A stretch of 64,000 nucleotides of DNA, from assembly GCA_023055355.1 (NCBI GenBank), contig JALJCS010000001.1, positions 110,128,881 to 110,192,880 of the forward strand. Reading direction: 5' to 3'. Origin of the DNA: Agelaius tricolor (Eukaryota; Chordata; Aves; Passeriformes; Icteridae). A program made the position numbers and the translations under genes. Below, piece after piece: positions 48,341 through 61,278 of the stretch (positions within the stretch are counted from its first letter, which is position 1; every line of letters starts with the position of its first letter). The notes under the pieces were generated by a model. It was not told where the DNA came from. It ran no database searches and was given only the letters and a program-made list of their open reading frames with translations.

Positions 48341-51300
48341 GTAGTAGTGAGAAGAAATTCTGGAATATAATCTTCAATAATTGCTTCAATAGACACAGTG
48401 TGGATACAGTACAGCTGAATTTTTCTAAAGCACTTGAATGATAAAAAGTTTTGAATGCTGTTTCCGAAAGAAATTAGTTACATGGAAACCAAATAAAATA
48501 TCTCTGATACTTAGGGTCCTGTAAATATAGACTGCCCATATTGATATTCTGAATCAATTGATACTGATTTTGAAGAAGTCAGGATTTCATTCTTAATCAC
48601 TTCTCAAGAATGAAATGTATGTATTTATGTCAAAAGGCATTTGAAAACTTTCCCTTCTGTTACACATTCAGTTTCTGATATAGAAAGAGTCACATTGACA
48701 TTTTCATGCTTTCTTCTCATTTTGAAAGCAAAAAAAAAGGCATTTTATTTCATTAAGCAGTTACATATTTATGATGTCTTCGTCTATACTTCAAGCTGTT
48801 GTCTGCAGTTATTTGTAATTCTACAGTGTTAACACTTTGTGTTTGAAAAAGATGAGTTATTATTCTATAAAACCAGTAGGAAGTCAAATCTCAGTTTGGA
48901 AATCTTGTTCCCTTCTCTACCAACCCCCATCCCAAGGTTCCTCCTTTCAGATTTATGAAAGAAAACATTTCTTTCTGTAAAAGGTTTTTGTATGCCAGCA
49001 TCTGGAAGTGTTTATTTCAGTGGCGTGTAATCTATCTGTGGATTTAGTTAGCACCAGACCCCCTTTTGTGTACTCCTGACTTAAAATTTTTATAAATGAT
49101 CTTGTTGAATTTGTGCCAGTGTGCACATGGTTTGGCTGATTGCTGCATATATCCTTTACCTGCCAGTCACCTTTGATTTATATTCCTTCCCTTCTGCTTT
49201 TGCCTCCAAAAATGGTGCCACTGAACTGTCCTCTAAATCATCTTATTGGATAAATTGCTCCAAGATGAGATGGCACAGTTTTGGCTGACTCCTCAAAAGA
49301 AGGCATTCCTATAATCCATGCTTGCCTGCTCTCTGTAGGGCCATTCAAAAAAGAGAAGGAACAGGGGAAATGGGGCTCCCTCTTTGATTCCAGCACTATT
49401 TCTTCCAGTGCTGTTCAGAAATGTAAAATGGGACATTTGATTTATATGGCTCTTAATACCATCTGAAGACCCATAAACTGATTGTGAATCTTTCACATCT
49501 CCTCTCCTGAACTGAACTTCTTCATTAGATAAATTTAATCCTGATAATATGTTTAATAAGGTTTTCTCCCAGAAAGATTAAAATGTTAAAGAATAGCATA
49601 TTCAAGAATATATTAAAGCATTTCATTTGGAATAGATTATATAATATATATGACAGTTCTTTCCATTATAAAAATCCCTGTTGGTTTCCTTAAGCTAAAC
49701 AGCTAATACTCCTTCAGAATAACAACAGTTCTATAAGCTTTACTTAATGACATTACTAATTTGGAGAGTTTTATGAAGTTTCTTGGAGAAAAGCAGGTGG
49801 CTTGGCAATAATTTAAAAGGTTCCCAATTTGTGGTAGCAGTTTCAGGGGGTTTCATGTTTCTAAAGAGGGAGACCAAGCTGCATAATGCTTAAGAGTGTC
49901 TGACACAATGATGTATCATTTTAGAGTAAGTTTCCAGAAGTTCATTGGTCATTAAATGTGCTGCTTGACTTTATATTGCAGTTTCCCAGCTGTCCCTACT
50001 GAGGCTAATCTTAACGCTTCAACAGAATTTATTAATGAGGGCACAAGCTCACAGGACTGATGAAGCAGTAAGTTGCCCAGATGATTTTATTGAACAGGAA
50101 AATAGATTTTTAGATAAGACAAAAATGTCATTGAAGTAGATTTGAAAAGAACTGACTCCCTTTCTGCAGAGCACTAGGAAAGTATTTACAAACGGTCTGG
50201 ATAGTATTTGATATCCTGTGGGGATATTTAAAATTCTTGGATAGCACATACATCAGCGTCCTACTACACAACACAGTGCATGAATTGTTGCAAGCAGCAC
50301 ATGAGGCTTTCAGGCAGCATAGATGTGGTTCTGTTGAGGCAGGAGACACTGGCATGGAGTGACTCTGCTACTGCAGTTTGTACACCCACATGGAGGATTG
50401 TGCTCCGTTGTGTCACTGCCTGTTCAAACCTGCTGTGCTGGAAGTGCTGAACAAAACCTGTTTTGCTCAACATAGGAGCTCACACTGCAAAATTTTATCA
50501 TTTTTTCGTATCTAATCCTTAAAAAAATCTGATTAGTCAAACAAATTTGCTAGCTCTGTTAGTGAGAAGATAAGTGAACTATAAGGTTTGCAATCACCTG
50601 AATCTCTCATACAAACCAAAGCAACTCTTAGTTTCATAAGCCTTATATATTTTTTTTTCTAACTGTATGGCCAGATTCAAATACATACTAGCATTTCAAG
50701 CACAGTTGTACTGATGTAAAAGAATCTGAGGGTTAGAATATGTTACTTTCCAAAAGTGTATGTTCTTATGTGCCTCCTGAGAGGCTTAAAAAACCTTAGT
50801 ATGGATGAGAATCCGACTTCTGGTACTTTGCTCAAGGCAATCTAACATGTAATACATAAATATGAGTTTCAAGAGTAAGGTGAGAACTATAATTCTAGAG
50901 CAGAGACTGGGACAAAAAGGTTACGTAATTTAGTGCTCCAAGATATTTATTTACAAAAGTAAATATGTCCTTCTTCCATAATTTGCATTAATTTTTGTAA
51001 AGACAGAGGCATTGCATCCATGCAGCAGGTATATTCTGGTTACTAAAAGAAAGTTACTAATTAGTTAAAAGTTACTAAATAGAAACTTGGTTGTTGAAGA
51101 ATCCTAAGAACAAAATGGAAGAATCTTAAAAGGGAAGTGTATTTTTTTACTTGTCTTTGCACAGAATTACAGTGCAGCTCCCTGTAGGATTCGTGTTTTT
51201 GTGATTTTGTTAGGTAATGGACAATATCATGTACTTATACCATTATATAATGCAAGATCAGTTGCAGTTGTATCTTATACCTTTCTTTCAGATTTCCCTC

Positions 51301-51657
51301 AAATGTGAGCATTCATTCATATTTTTCTCCTTGAAAGATTTGAAAGTGCTTTGTGAGCTGGAGCTGCTCATAGTTGTCAGTTCACTCTCAGTGCTGCTCT
51401 GAGCCAGCTCAGACTGAGATGCAGCAGCTGTGATTCAGCAGCAGGGCTGCCCAGCTCTGTAGCACAGGATGTGAGCTGTCTGGATGTAACATTATGAGAA
51501 CTTTAGGATCATGTAATAAGGCTGTTTGACTTGGAATTAACCTACAGTTGGAGAAAAATTGCATGAAATGTAATTTCTTGTGAGCAAGATCTTCATTTTA
51601 GGTGCTGCTCGTACAACTGATGTTTGACAGATGTGTCCTGTTGTATTGAGCTTGGGT

Positions 51658-51789
51658 AGAAGGACAGGCTGGATGGGGCTTGGAGCAAACTGGTCTGGTG
51701 GCTGCTAATCCTGCCTGTGGAGATGGAACCAGATGGTCTCAAAGGTCCCTTCTAACCCAAGCCATTCTGGGATTCTGAGATTCCATGAT
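51658..51789 (+). mobile_element. CR1 LINE 3' fragment, sense
   Basis: GGCTGGATGGGGCTTGGAGC, CAAAGGTCCCTTCTAACCCA and a tail CATTCTGGGATTCTGAGATT. Confidence 0.93.
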
Positions 51790-54700
51790 AGAAGCTCTTA
51801 CCCATGGACATCTCTGGCATCACTGACTTGTCACTTTGCAGATAAAGAATGTAGAACGTCTAGAATAGCAGAGTAAATCTGGAAAGGGGTAGATAATAAT
51901 ATGGGAGCACCAAAACCAAGTGAAGATATTTTTTTATAACTCTTATCATCTGTTATTTTTCATTTTAGTTGCCTGCTCTTGTTCCTCAAGTCCTACAATA
52001 GTACTCAAACTCAAGTACTTGTTCAGCTTGGCACAAGAAAAGACAAAAGATTTCTGAATAAAAGCTGGGATTTTGTGCTTTGTTTCACTTCATTTATCAT
52101 GTCCCCACTCAGTGAGGTGTCACTTCTCATTTAAATCTTTGATACCACTAACAACAAAAAAAGTTACTGAATGTGCAGCAGTACAAATGATGTTTGATTG
52201 CCTCTCATTTTTGTCCCCTGTCTTCTGTGTGCCCTGAGGCAAAGGTGCTCGTTCTCCCCTCATCTTTCTGGTACATCTCCAGGCATCAAAAGACAACACT
52301 GATTTGGTTGCTAGAAAATCTCTTTAGCACAAAAGTTTTACTTTTCTCCAAACCAGACCCATTTCAGGGAGCCTGGCTGCACACTTGGTACTGCTTGAAA
52401 ATATTTCTCTAGGAAAATCAAGTGAAAACACCAGCCTTGAGGCAACCAAACACATTTTATTAGTTTTATTTTGGGGTTTTTGTGTTTCTTCCCTGAGGTT
52501 TTGTATTATTCCAGCTTTCTGACTTTAGCTTCAAGGTTGCATAAACCTCAATTCAGCAAAGCAGTCATCTGCTTGATTTTAAGCTATACCTACAGTCTGA
52601 CAAAAGCATGGGCTAAATTGAGGCTTCTGGTATTAATAGTAAAGTAAGTTTTGATTCATCTATTATTTCAGTTTGGGTTTGTTGGTTTTTTGTTTTTTGG
52701 TTTTTTTTACAATTATTGCACATAGGAGAAAAGGAGTTACTTATAGGATATTAAAGGGATGAAATTAAGATCAGATTCTTTTTCTCACCTTGTAGTATTT
52801 GCTTACTGGAAAGTTCTGGTAAAGACTTTAAACTTAAATAAGATACAGCACTTGTCACTATTTTGGAGTTAGTAGAGCTAAGAAAAAAAAAATCACAAAA
52901 TGAAGGAAAATTCTAGAAAGGGATATCAGACATCAGAAAATGAAAACAGTTAAACAAGTACCAGTCATTTTTTTAGTGCTGTGTGCTGCTGTACTTATAT
53001 TTGTGACTGTGGTTTCCAGTTTAGGATTAAGCTTCAACCAGGGCTTTCTGGTACATCTCTTATATCTGCTGTTCTACAGTGACAAAATTGCACAATCAAG
53101 ATGGTTTTCTTGCTTTTAAACCAAACCTCTTCCTCCCAGTTATATCCCCCTGGATAATTAAGTTCCCTTCGCAGCAATTAAATTCTTTAGCTGCTTATTG
53201 GTAGAAGTTACACCCTTTCCTCCATGACAGTCTTAGGAAAAGGGATTTGAGATTTTGCCTTGGTAAGACACTTTTCTGTCTCTGGCGGTATTTATGATAC
53301 TTCATATGCACATGGATGCCAGTATAAGATATTGGGCTTTCATAAAGACCCTGAGCTTTTCTGCAAAGCCCTGCGAAAATTTATGAAATAAGTGGTTTCC
53401 TTCAGCCCTCAATTGCAGAATGACCATGGAATCTGGAGTGTACCTGAGTGATTAAAACATATCCAGTTCTGTTTTACTAATTTGGAATGAATTCCACAGC
53501 CAGGAGCTGCCTAAGAATTATATGCCTCAATTTCACATAATTTAAATTCCAATAATGCTAGGAGAAAAATAAGAATAAGTAACAGTAAGAAATAATAAGG
53601 GGAAAAACCCAATAAAAACAAGAAGAAAAATCACATAATAAATATTTGCATAGGGTCCTAACAGTGGCTGGTGGGGAAAAGGTTGGTATCCATCCTGGAA
53701 GAATTGTACTAATGCAATATTCCAGGCTGTGTACTGGCACAGGGCAGTCTTAAAATGTGTTGATGTGCTGACAGAATTGTCATTTTTGATGGCAAAGAAT
53801 TGGGACAACAGGAAAAAAATAAGACTCTCCAGAGATCCACATGTGTTAGTTTTACTGCAGAAGGTGCTAAAACTGCTGGAAGCAAGCAGTCTCCGTGCAG
53901 AATTATTGCAATGCAAACGGCCTGGAAGTGAGAAACAGTAATTTCATGAGGTAATTTTGTCAGTGGTGAAGGGTTTGGGGTTTGGGTATTTTTTTTTCCT
54001 TGCAAGAAGGACAGGTTATTAACATTTACCATCAAGAAAACTCTAGTTCTAATTGGTGTTTAGATATGATGCCTAAATTATCCTCAGAAGATATAGTGAA
54101 GGTTTGGGGTGTGGATTAAGTGCTTCTGAGAAAAAGCATTCAGCTGTTTCTGCATCTGTTAACAAGAAAGTTGAAACAATCTCACCATTGTGCATGGAGG
54201 GTTTTTTTTTTTAAAAAAAAGGAGCAGATGGTACAGAAGGAAGGTATATGCTTGTTGCCATGATAGGAAGCTTGGGATTTTATATCCCATGGGGTAGATG
54301 AGGCCCATCTTTGTCCATAATTTATTACAGTCATATTTAGGTGATAAAAATAGTTAAATAGGTACAAAAGAGAGAAATTAAATAGCTCAACAAATAGATA
54401 AAGAGCTACTAATTACAGCTCTTTAGAATATGTTGAAAGCCTTTCATGTGATCAAGCAAGACTAATTTTGAGACAATTTTATATCCAGTCCTAAATCTTT
54501 AGAAGTAACGAGACACTTTGAATGCTAAACCTGAAATACATAAAAAAATACTGGGTTTTATTGTAGTTTTTTAAAGGTGCATGATACTTTTTCTTTAAAA
54601 TGAGATTTTTTTTCTGGAGTCTCAACTTCCATAACAGAAGTAAACTATCATTTATCTTTACAAAGGGGGGGAAACAATCTCATTAGTAATGCTTTTCAGT

Positions 54701-54839
54701 GTAAGAACATGAGGCAAGATCCAGGATTCCTCTGTACTTCTGTATTATTCATCTTACATGAATGCAGAACAGAAGTTAATGATGGCTCAATAGATTTTGC
54801 AATATAGAGACATGACAAATTATAAGATTTGATAAGATA

Positions 54840-55590
54840 AACAGAAGATTGAAAGGAGATAGTGTTGTTCAGCTGGTGAGGAAGTGGTCTGAGTATATAA
54901 ATTATCCAGTCAGTAAGAGATTTTTTCCTGTACGAGTCACAGCACAGAAGAGATTTAAGAATGAAGTGACAGTGGGTGATGAGGTTCATCTGCTGTTTGA
55001 TTTTTCCTACCCAAAAGATGCTGCAGGAGATGTGCTGGCGTGAATGTTTGGTGTGTGCACAGCAAAGAATGGCAAGTGAGGTGATCCAGGTTGGAATGTG
55101 ACATTTGATGGGAGATGTGCTGCTGCACAGGATATGGCATGAGGGGAAATGGAAAGCAGCTTCTGACGCATGTGGCTGAGAGGAAAATCAAAGTGATGGG
55201 TGGGAGAAATGAGCTTGGCAGGATTCTTATGACTTGGTACAAACAAGAAAATGTTTTTTTTTGAAGCTAGATTCCTCAGTGTTTCTGAGACTTCTGCAGG
55301 TTGGAATCTGGATGGAGGGTAAGGAGGGCTGTTACGTGCCACTAGGATTGTTATCAGGAAAGAAAAATACGAAATGCAGCTGCAGTCCCGGAGTGAGCAG
55401 AGTATCCAATCTCAGAGGTAAAACCCATGTTACACACCTTGATGATGATGGGGTACACAGGGTTGTTGATGGACAGAAATGGAGGATTTGGACTAGGTGG
55501 GAGATGAGGAATTCCAGTTTATCCACATTTAGCCTGAGCTGGCAGCTTGACATGAGAGCTCTCAGAGGGACATGAAAATCTAACTAGTCC
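54840..55590. other. Unclassified moderately GC-rich block
   Basis: About 750 nt of higher complexity and higher G content than its surroundings. It has no CR1 landmarks, terminal repeats or convincing coding frame. The 64-codon frame at 54849-55043 resembles nothing I know. It could be an old unrecognised transposon or simply intron. Confidence 0.35.
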
Positions 55591-56077
55591 TGAGTTATTT
55601 GGCCTGGAACCTTTATCGGTTGTACTTTAGGGTAAGGAACACCTACAGCCATGTCTGCAAGCAAAGGTTACAATGCAGAGTATTATTTGCTTCCCCTAAT
55701 TTATTGCATACTTCCCAATTCATCAAAGAACAATTTCCTTTTAGGTTGCTGAAGCAAACCCTTATATTTCTTATTTTTTCATGGAAAGAATTCATTCCCA
55801 GCTTCATAAAGTTTATTTTCAAGAAATTATGGGTTAAAATTTTCTACTAATGTCTTTTTCCAAAAAAAGTAATATTTTATGTTAAAGTGATGTGGCACCA
55901 TTCAGCTGCCTGAAGTCAGCAGCAACTGTTTGGCTTTAGTACTTACTGACATAAATCCCGAGAAAAGCCCTAGATACTGGGAAGTTCTGCCTGTCACCAT
56001 TTTAACTGAGGCTGCCTTTGTAACACCAATGTAAAGGCAATAAAGGGGGACCTTACCCCTCTCTAAAATTCACTTAG

Positions 56078-56378
56078 AGGAGTTTGTGGCCAGGTGGAGG
56101 TTGGGCTCTTCTCCCAGGTAACAAGGACAAAAGGAAATGGCCTCAAAGTACACCAGGGGAGGTTGAACGTTGGAAAAATTCTTTTGCTGAAGGGGTGGTC
56201 AGGCATTGGAGCAAGCTGCCCAGGGCTGTGGTGGAATCACCATCCCTGGAAGTGTTGAGTAAATGTGTGGATGTGGCACTTGGGGACATAGTTCAGCGGT
56301 GAGTGCTGGGTTTATTGGTTGGACATTATGATCTCAAAGGTCTTTTCCAGCCCAAATAACTCCAAGATTGTATGAATG
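56078..56378 (+). mobile_element. CR1 LINE 3' fragment, sense
   Basis: CTCTTCTCCCAGGTAACAAG, GGAAATGGCCTCAAAGTACA, AGGCATTGGAGCAAGCTGCC and CTCAAAGGTCTTTTCCAGCC, ending in a decayed tail. It is the same type as the copy at 2640-2965. Confidence 0.93.
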
Positions 56379-57185
56379 AGGCTTTGCTGGTTGGTCTGAG
56401 AAATCCCCTGTGCTCCTGTATTTTATGATATAGGCAGAGTGGCTGGAACTCTGCTTTCATAGTGAGTGTTGCAGGTTTGGAAAATTTACATTGCAAACTC
56501 TTCAACTTTCCATTTCTCCAAAAATAGTTTACTCAGAGTCTAGTTTCCTTGTCAAATATTTTTGGAGTGAAGTTAATTGAGGATTGTAAAATAATGAAGA
56601 GGACAAGGTAGTGACAAAGAGTTACTGAGTTACCATTTGATAAGCGAAGTGTAAGCAAGTTCTTTTCGTTCCAGAGGAGCCAGATGTTAAGTATTTCATC
56701 GCAAATTAAGCAAATGGGCAACGTTTACAGTCTCTGGGGCTGTATCTTGCAAAGTAGGGATTTTAAGAGAGTGTCCCGGAGTCTTGAGGAGTCACTTGAA
56801 TGCAATGGGGCCAATCCAGTGCTGTAGCTGAAGGGGCTGAGGCAGTTCTTGGACAGTCCTTGGGTGGGCAGGAAGGGGAATAGGAAATAGAAGAGTTTTC
56901 TGTTGTCCTGGGGCAAGCACAGCTAAAATGTGTGCCTGTGTTTGAGTGCGAACCTCAACAATTGGATAAAATACTAGAAAATACCAACACAGAGACTGGA
57001 GTACATCAAACTGGACAATGTGTTGTGTAGCCAGTCATTAAGGACCCATAAAAAAGAAAAATGTAATGTCTTAGGGTTTTTCAGTCCTTCCATGCAAACC
57101 TGTGGGGATATTCAGGGTGGGATTCCTCTGGATAGATACAAATATTTGTATCTGAGCACAGTGACAAACACCTGTGAGTACAACT

Positions 57186-57360
57186 AGACAGGTTGCCCAG
57201 AAAAGCTGTGGCTGCCCATCCCTGGAATCGTTCAAGCCCAGCTTGGACAGGGCTTGGAGCAAATTGGGATAGCAGAAGGTGTCCCTGCCAGTGGCAGAGG
57301 TTGGAATTAGATGGTTTTTAAGGTCCCTTCCAATGCAAACCACTCCATGATTCTCTGATT
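57186..57360 (+). mobile_element. CR1 LINE 3' fragment, sense
   Basis: ACAGGTTGCCCAGAAAAGCT, TCCCTGGAATCGTTCAAGCC, AAGGTCCCTTCCAATGCAAA and tail CCATGATTCTCTGATT. Confidence 0.93.
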
Positions 57361-57744
57361 TCCTTTATAGTCAATTGAGAGGAACAAGCATTTCTGGGCT
57401 GTAATTTATCTCTTCCTAAGGTAGCTGTTTAAGAGGGGTCAAATGGACCATGCTGTGGAAGTGCCTTTTTCTCTACCTTGACAGGATGATGTGTGTGAGG
57501 GGTCCTTCTAGTACAGCTTGACATTTAAGCAAGACAAATTCAAACTAGAAATAAGGCATATATATTTATAACAACATAACTAAGTGCTGAAATAACTTAG
57601 CCAATGATTGTGACAGATTATCCATGACTGGAAAATTTAAAATCAAGAGGAGATGTTTCTGTAAAAGCCATGCTTAAGTTCAACCACAGCTATTGGTTCT
57701 GGAGAGCCAATTCAAGAAAATTGTGTGGGCTGTGTTATGAGCAC

Positions 57745-57790
57745 TGTGAGGTTAGATGGTCCTTTCCATCCCCAAGAGCTATGAATCATC
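57745..57790 (+). mobile_element. Possible decayed CR1 3' end, sense
   Basis: GAGGTTAGATGGTCCTTTCC ATCC and a degraded ATGAATCATCC tail resemble the last 45 nt of CR1. Weak. Confidence 0.45.
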
Positions 57791-58311
57791 CTTTGCTGGT
57801 GCTTTGGTAAACTGTAAATGTGAAAATCCACTTTGAACGAAGGTCAGCAGCTTATTTGGTTTGAATTCCTGATGTTCATATTAATAGTTTCAAAGGAAAT
57901 AAGTCAAAATTTGCCTTCCTAAATATAGCAATTTCACTTCAGAGTTACAATTTTCAATATCTTTTCATTACTTTTGTGTTACACAACATAGTCAGATCTT
58001 TTTTCTAAAAGGAAAAAAAAAACCATCCCAACAATGTAACATAAGGTTTTGGAAAGTAGATACCGATGTTGTCATTTTTGACATTTGTTTTTAGAAATAA
58101 AGTTTTGATAATTACTTATTAAAAGAGGTAGATTATGAAGAAAAAAAGTCACAATTGCTCTTAAAAGGCAATGGAATAACCCTTTTTTAGAATGCTTCAA
58201 AATTTGGGTCATTATTTCTGTATGTGGCATCTCTATACATTCTTATAAATATTCATATTACTCCTATATTATGAATAAAATGAGCTAAGTACACCACCTT
58301 AATTAGAGTAG

Positions 58312-58333
58312 TGGAAATAACAAGTTATTTCCA
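58312..58333. repeat. 22-bp palindrome (10-bp arms, 2-nt spacer)
   Basis: TGGAAATAAC-AA-GTTATTTCCA, perfect arms. It lies in a repeat-free AT-rich stretch. Confidence 0.85.
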
Positions 58334-59245
58334 TTCTTTGAATGTCTTTGGCAAATTTCCATTTTGTCAACATAATTAAGATATATTAATATTAATCTGG
58401 TAAGTACTGTAAGTTTACATAGTGGAAAAATAAAATAAAATGGACCATGAGAACATTTTTCAATATCAGATTTAATTTTAATACTTTATATTCTTGTGAA
58501 AAGTTATAAAAATGTGTTATTAGTTTATTACCCCATTAAGAAAACAATGCAGCAACAGATGCTTGTTACCCCGATTTTCTCAGTCTGTTTATGGGGATGT
58601 TTTATCAAAATGGGTCTTTTAAAAGTTATAAAGATGTAATACTCTCCTAAATTAGGCCATAAATGCCTAATGTGGAAAACTAATACATTTTATTATTTTT
58701 CAAGTATGGGTTTATGTATATTAAAATATGCAGCTGTTAGGAAGTCTGGAGTGTGCATAACAGAAACATATTGCATTACAAGATGTTAGTGTCTCTCTGA
58801 GTATGTACATTCTTTATGCACATGCCCACACGAGTTTTTGGCACATGGAAGAGACTACATTAACATTTTGGCTCAGTATTATTTTCTAATACACATTATT
58901 ATTTTGTGAATAGATGTAAATGCTAAATAAACTGAGCACATACATTCATTTTTACTGTGATAAAAAATCCAAATCCTGACAGCAGCCACATACACAAATT
59001 GAGGAGGTGTATCTAAAGTGCAGATATAAACAACATTCAGTTGCAACATCAGCAATTGTGTGCTGTGTTTCTGCACACATTATAGGAATTTCTGTACAAG
59101 GAACAGTATCAAGACAATGCCTTTGTTTAAACCTCATTTTGTTTCCATGCTAATCATGCTGGAATGGATTCATAGCAGCAGAGGAGGAGAAATTCATGCA
59201 CCTGATTTTTGAAGGTAGCATAGTGACCATGGCTGCTTTAGGAAA

Positions 59246-59735
59246 TCACAGAATCCCAGAATGGTTCAGGTTGGAGGGAACACAGTGGATCATTACTCCC
59301 ACCTCCCTCATCAAGCAGAACTACCCAGAGCACATGGCACACAGGGCATGGGATTGCGGCCAGACAGTTCTGGAATATCCCCAGTGAGGGAGACTCCTCA
59401 GCCTCTCTGGACAATCCTTTCAGTGCTCGGTCACTGCACAGGAAAGAAGTTCTGCCTCCTGTCCAGGTGGAACTTGCTGGGATCAGTCCCTGCCCGTTCC
59501 TCTGGTGCCATTGCTGGGCCCTGGAGCAGAGCCTGGGCCCTGCTCTGAGCCTCCCTGCACACAGGGACACCCAGGGCTGAGGGCCCCTCTCAGCTGTGCC
59601 TCCTCTCCAGGCTGAACAGCCCCAGCTCCCTCAGCCTTTCCTCCTCAGGGAGATGCTCCAGTCCCTCCATCATCTTTGTCACCCTCTGCTGCACCCATTC
59701 CAGTACCTCCATATCTCTTTTGCCCTGAGATCCCC
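59246..59735 (-). mobile_element. CR1 LINE 3' fragment, antisense
   Basis: TCACAGAATCCCAGAATGGT, GCCTCTCTGGACAATCCTTT, CTTCTGTCC-type blocks, CTCCAGGCTGAACAGCCCCA and GGAGATGCTCCAGTCCCTCC. About 490 nt, with the highest local GC in the window. Open frames here are repeat-derived. Confidence 0.94.
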
Positions 59736-59754
59736 AGAAATGGTATAAACCAGA

Positions 59755-59794
59755 AGGATTTTTCCAACCTAAATGATTCTGTGATTCTGTGATT
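59755..59794 (+). mobile_element. CR1 LINE 3' terminus, sense, abutting an antisense copy
   Basis: GGATTTTTCCAACCTAAATG and GATTCTGTGATTCTGTGATT form a canonical sense CR1 end, about 20 nt beyond the 5'-truncation end of the antisense copy at 59246-59735. Confidence 0.85.
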
Positions 59795-60124
59795 TGTGAA
59801 ATTTCCCATAATTTGAGGTGGATACACCAGTTGTCAAAGATGTTACTGAACCTTAGACTCCATGTCTCCATTGATGGAAGCCTTTAATGGTCACAAAAAT
59901 GTGCATGAAGTGTAAACCAAATGTGTGGCAATGATAGGAGTGACTTAATAGAGACCTCTTTCACAGACACACATACCTCTCCTTGAATAATTTATCTATA
60001 TAGGAAATTCTATGTATGGTATTATTTTGGTATATAAGGGAGACAGGATTGCATAGATTTTTTGTGTTTTATTCTGGCAATTACTGTGGCATTGTTTGGC
60101 CATTTGTCTGAGTGGACACATCCC

Positions 60125-60195
60125 TCAGCAACCTGCTCAGGTGGGATTAGACAATCTCTAGAGGGGCCTTCCAGCCCTAGTGAGTCTGAAATTCA
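60125..60195 (+). mobile_element. CR1 LINE 3' end fragment, sense
   Basis: TCAGCAACCTGCTCAGGTGG, then GGATTAGACAATCTCTAGAG and GGGCCTTCCAGCCCTAGTGA, a CR1 3' end whose terminal octamers are nearly lost. Confidence 0.75.
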
Positions 60196-60753
60196 CATTG
60201 CTTGGGTGCCTATTTAGGGATTGTGTAAATTCAGGTTTTCTGTCTACTCACCATTCCCTGGATTCAAGACCTGCATTCCATCTTTATAGATGTATCCATT
60301 ATAGCCAAAATCGTGCTGTGGCATATTTTTCTCCCTTCTAACCATGTTAGGAATTGCACATGGAGCCTGCATGCCGTGTAGTTTTAATTAACCTAATTGA
60401 TCCCAGTGGCTCTGCTGCCAGCCTCCAAAGTGTTGATAGGACTTCTCTGGAAGCTCAGCCAGTCTGTCATCATCTGGTCTCAAAATGTACTAAAGATGAT
60501 CCTCCCCTTCCAGAACTGTAGGTTTTTATGAAGCCTGAAATTCAAACCAATGTGCAAGAGGCAGAATTTGCTGTCATATTCTACTTTTCAAGTTACTGGA
60601 GTGCCCTGGATGTCATTCATGTTTATGAAGTAGATTCTATAGAGGCAGCACAAAATATACCATGATTTCAATACCAGGGATCCGTGGGCAGCAAGGAGTT
60701 TAGTTGGCCCTTCTGCAGGAGTTTGTGCTTCAGAAAAGGTCAGTCAGAAAGTA

Positions 60754-60880
60754 GCCTTTACAAAACTAAAAGTCATAGGTGGTTTTTTTTTTTTTTTCTG
60801 AGAGTGTTTTATAGGAAAACAAGCCTTCACAAAACTAAAAGCTGGAGACATGTTTTTCTGAGAGGGTTTCATATGAGGTT
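60754..60880 (+). repeat. Imperfect tandem duplication, period ~66 nt
   Basis: Copy 1 starts AGCCTTTACAAAACTAAAAG and ends CTGAGAGTGTTTTATAGG. Copy 2 starts AGCCTTCACAAAACTAAAAG near 60821 and ends CTGAGAGGGTTTCATATGAG. The copies differ mainly by a T-run expansion in copy 1. Confidence 0.85.
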
Positions 60881-60899
60881 GTTGTTCCTGGTGGCAAGA

Positions 60900-61140
60900 T
60901 ATGCCTGTTTTTGCCCTAAAACCCGATAACGTATCTTATGGACTGTGCCTTGTTGAGGCGCTTTCTTAATTTAGCACCGACTCAAAGTGTTCATAACAAA
61001 GTGGAGCAAGCCCTGGTAAACAGTTATTTTATGGCTTCAAGGTTATTTTTTGAGATACGATTTCCGGGATTAAATATTTCAAGACCAATTTGGTTATCTG
61101 CTTGTCGCTTCTTTCTAAGCCAAACTAAAAGGCTTTAACA
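60900..61140. other. Unclassified CpG-retaining block
   Basis: Follows the tandem duplication. Seven CpG dinucleotides fall between about 60923 and 61107, while the rest of the intron is nearly CpG-free. No CR1 landmarks, no convincing open frame, and no terminal repeats were found. It could be part of a younger insertion (for example LTR-derived) or constrained DNA. Family not recognised. Confidence 0.4.
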
Positions 61141-61246
61141 CTTAGTTGTGCACTTTTCTGAGCAGGGTGTTTGTTAATGAAATATATCTTGTGTGTCTGC
61201 CCTTCCCAGAAAAATGGATTAAAAAAAAAATTATAATAATGACTCC

Positions 61247-61278
61247 ATATTACTATTACTATCACTACTACTATTATT
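61247..61278. repeat. Trinucleotide (TAY/CTA)n run
   Basis: Degenerate TAT/TAC/ACT trinucleotide repeats following an A-rich tract. Confidence 0.8.

Noticed and set aside
53542..53916. 124-codon open frame on the - strand
   Set aside because: Hydrophobic run at the end comes from AT-rich sequence; no family resemblance and no gene structure around it.
59238..59871. Several 60-110-codon frames on both strands
   Set aside because: All lie within CR1 sequence; none corresponds to an intact CR1 ORF.
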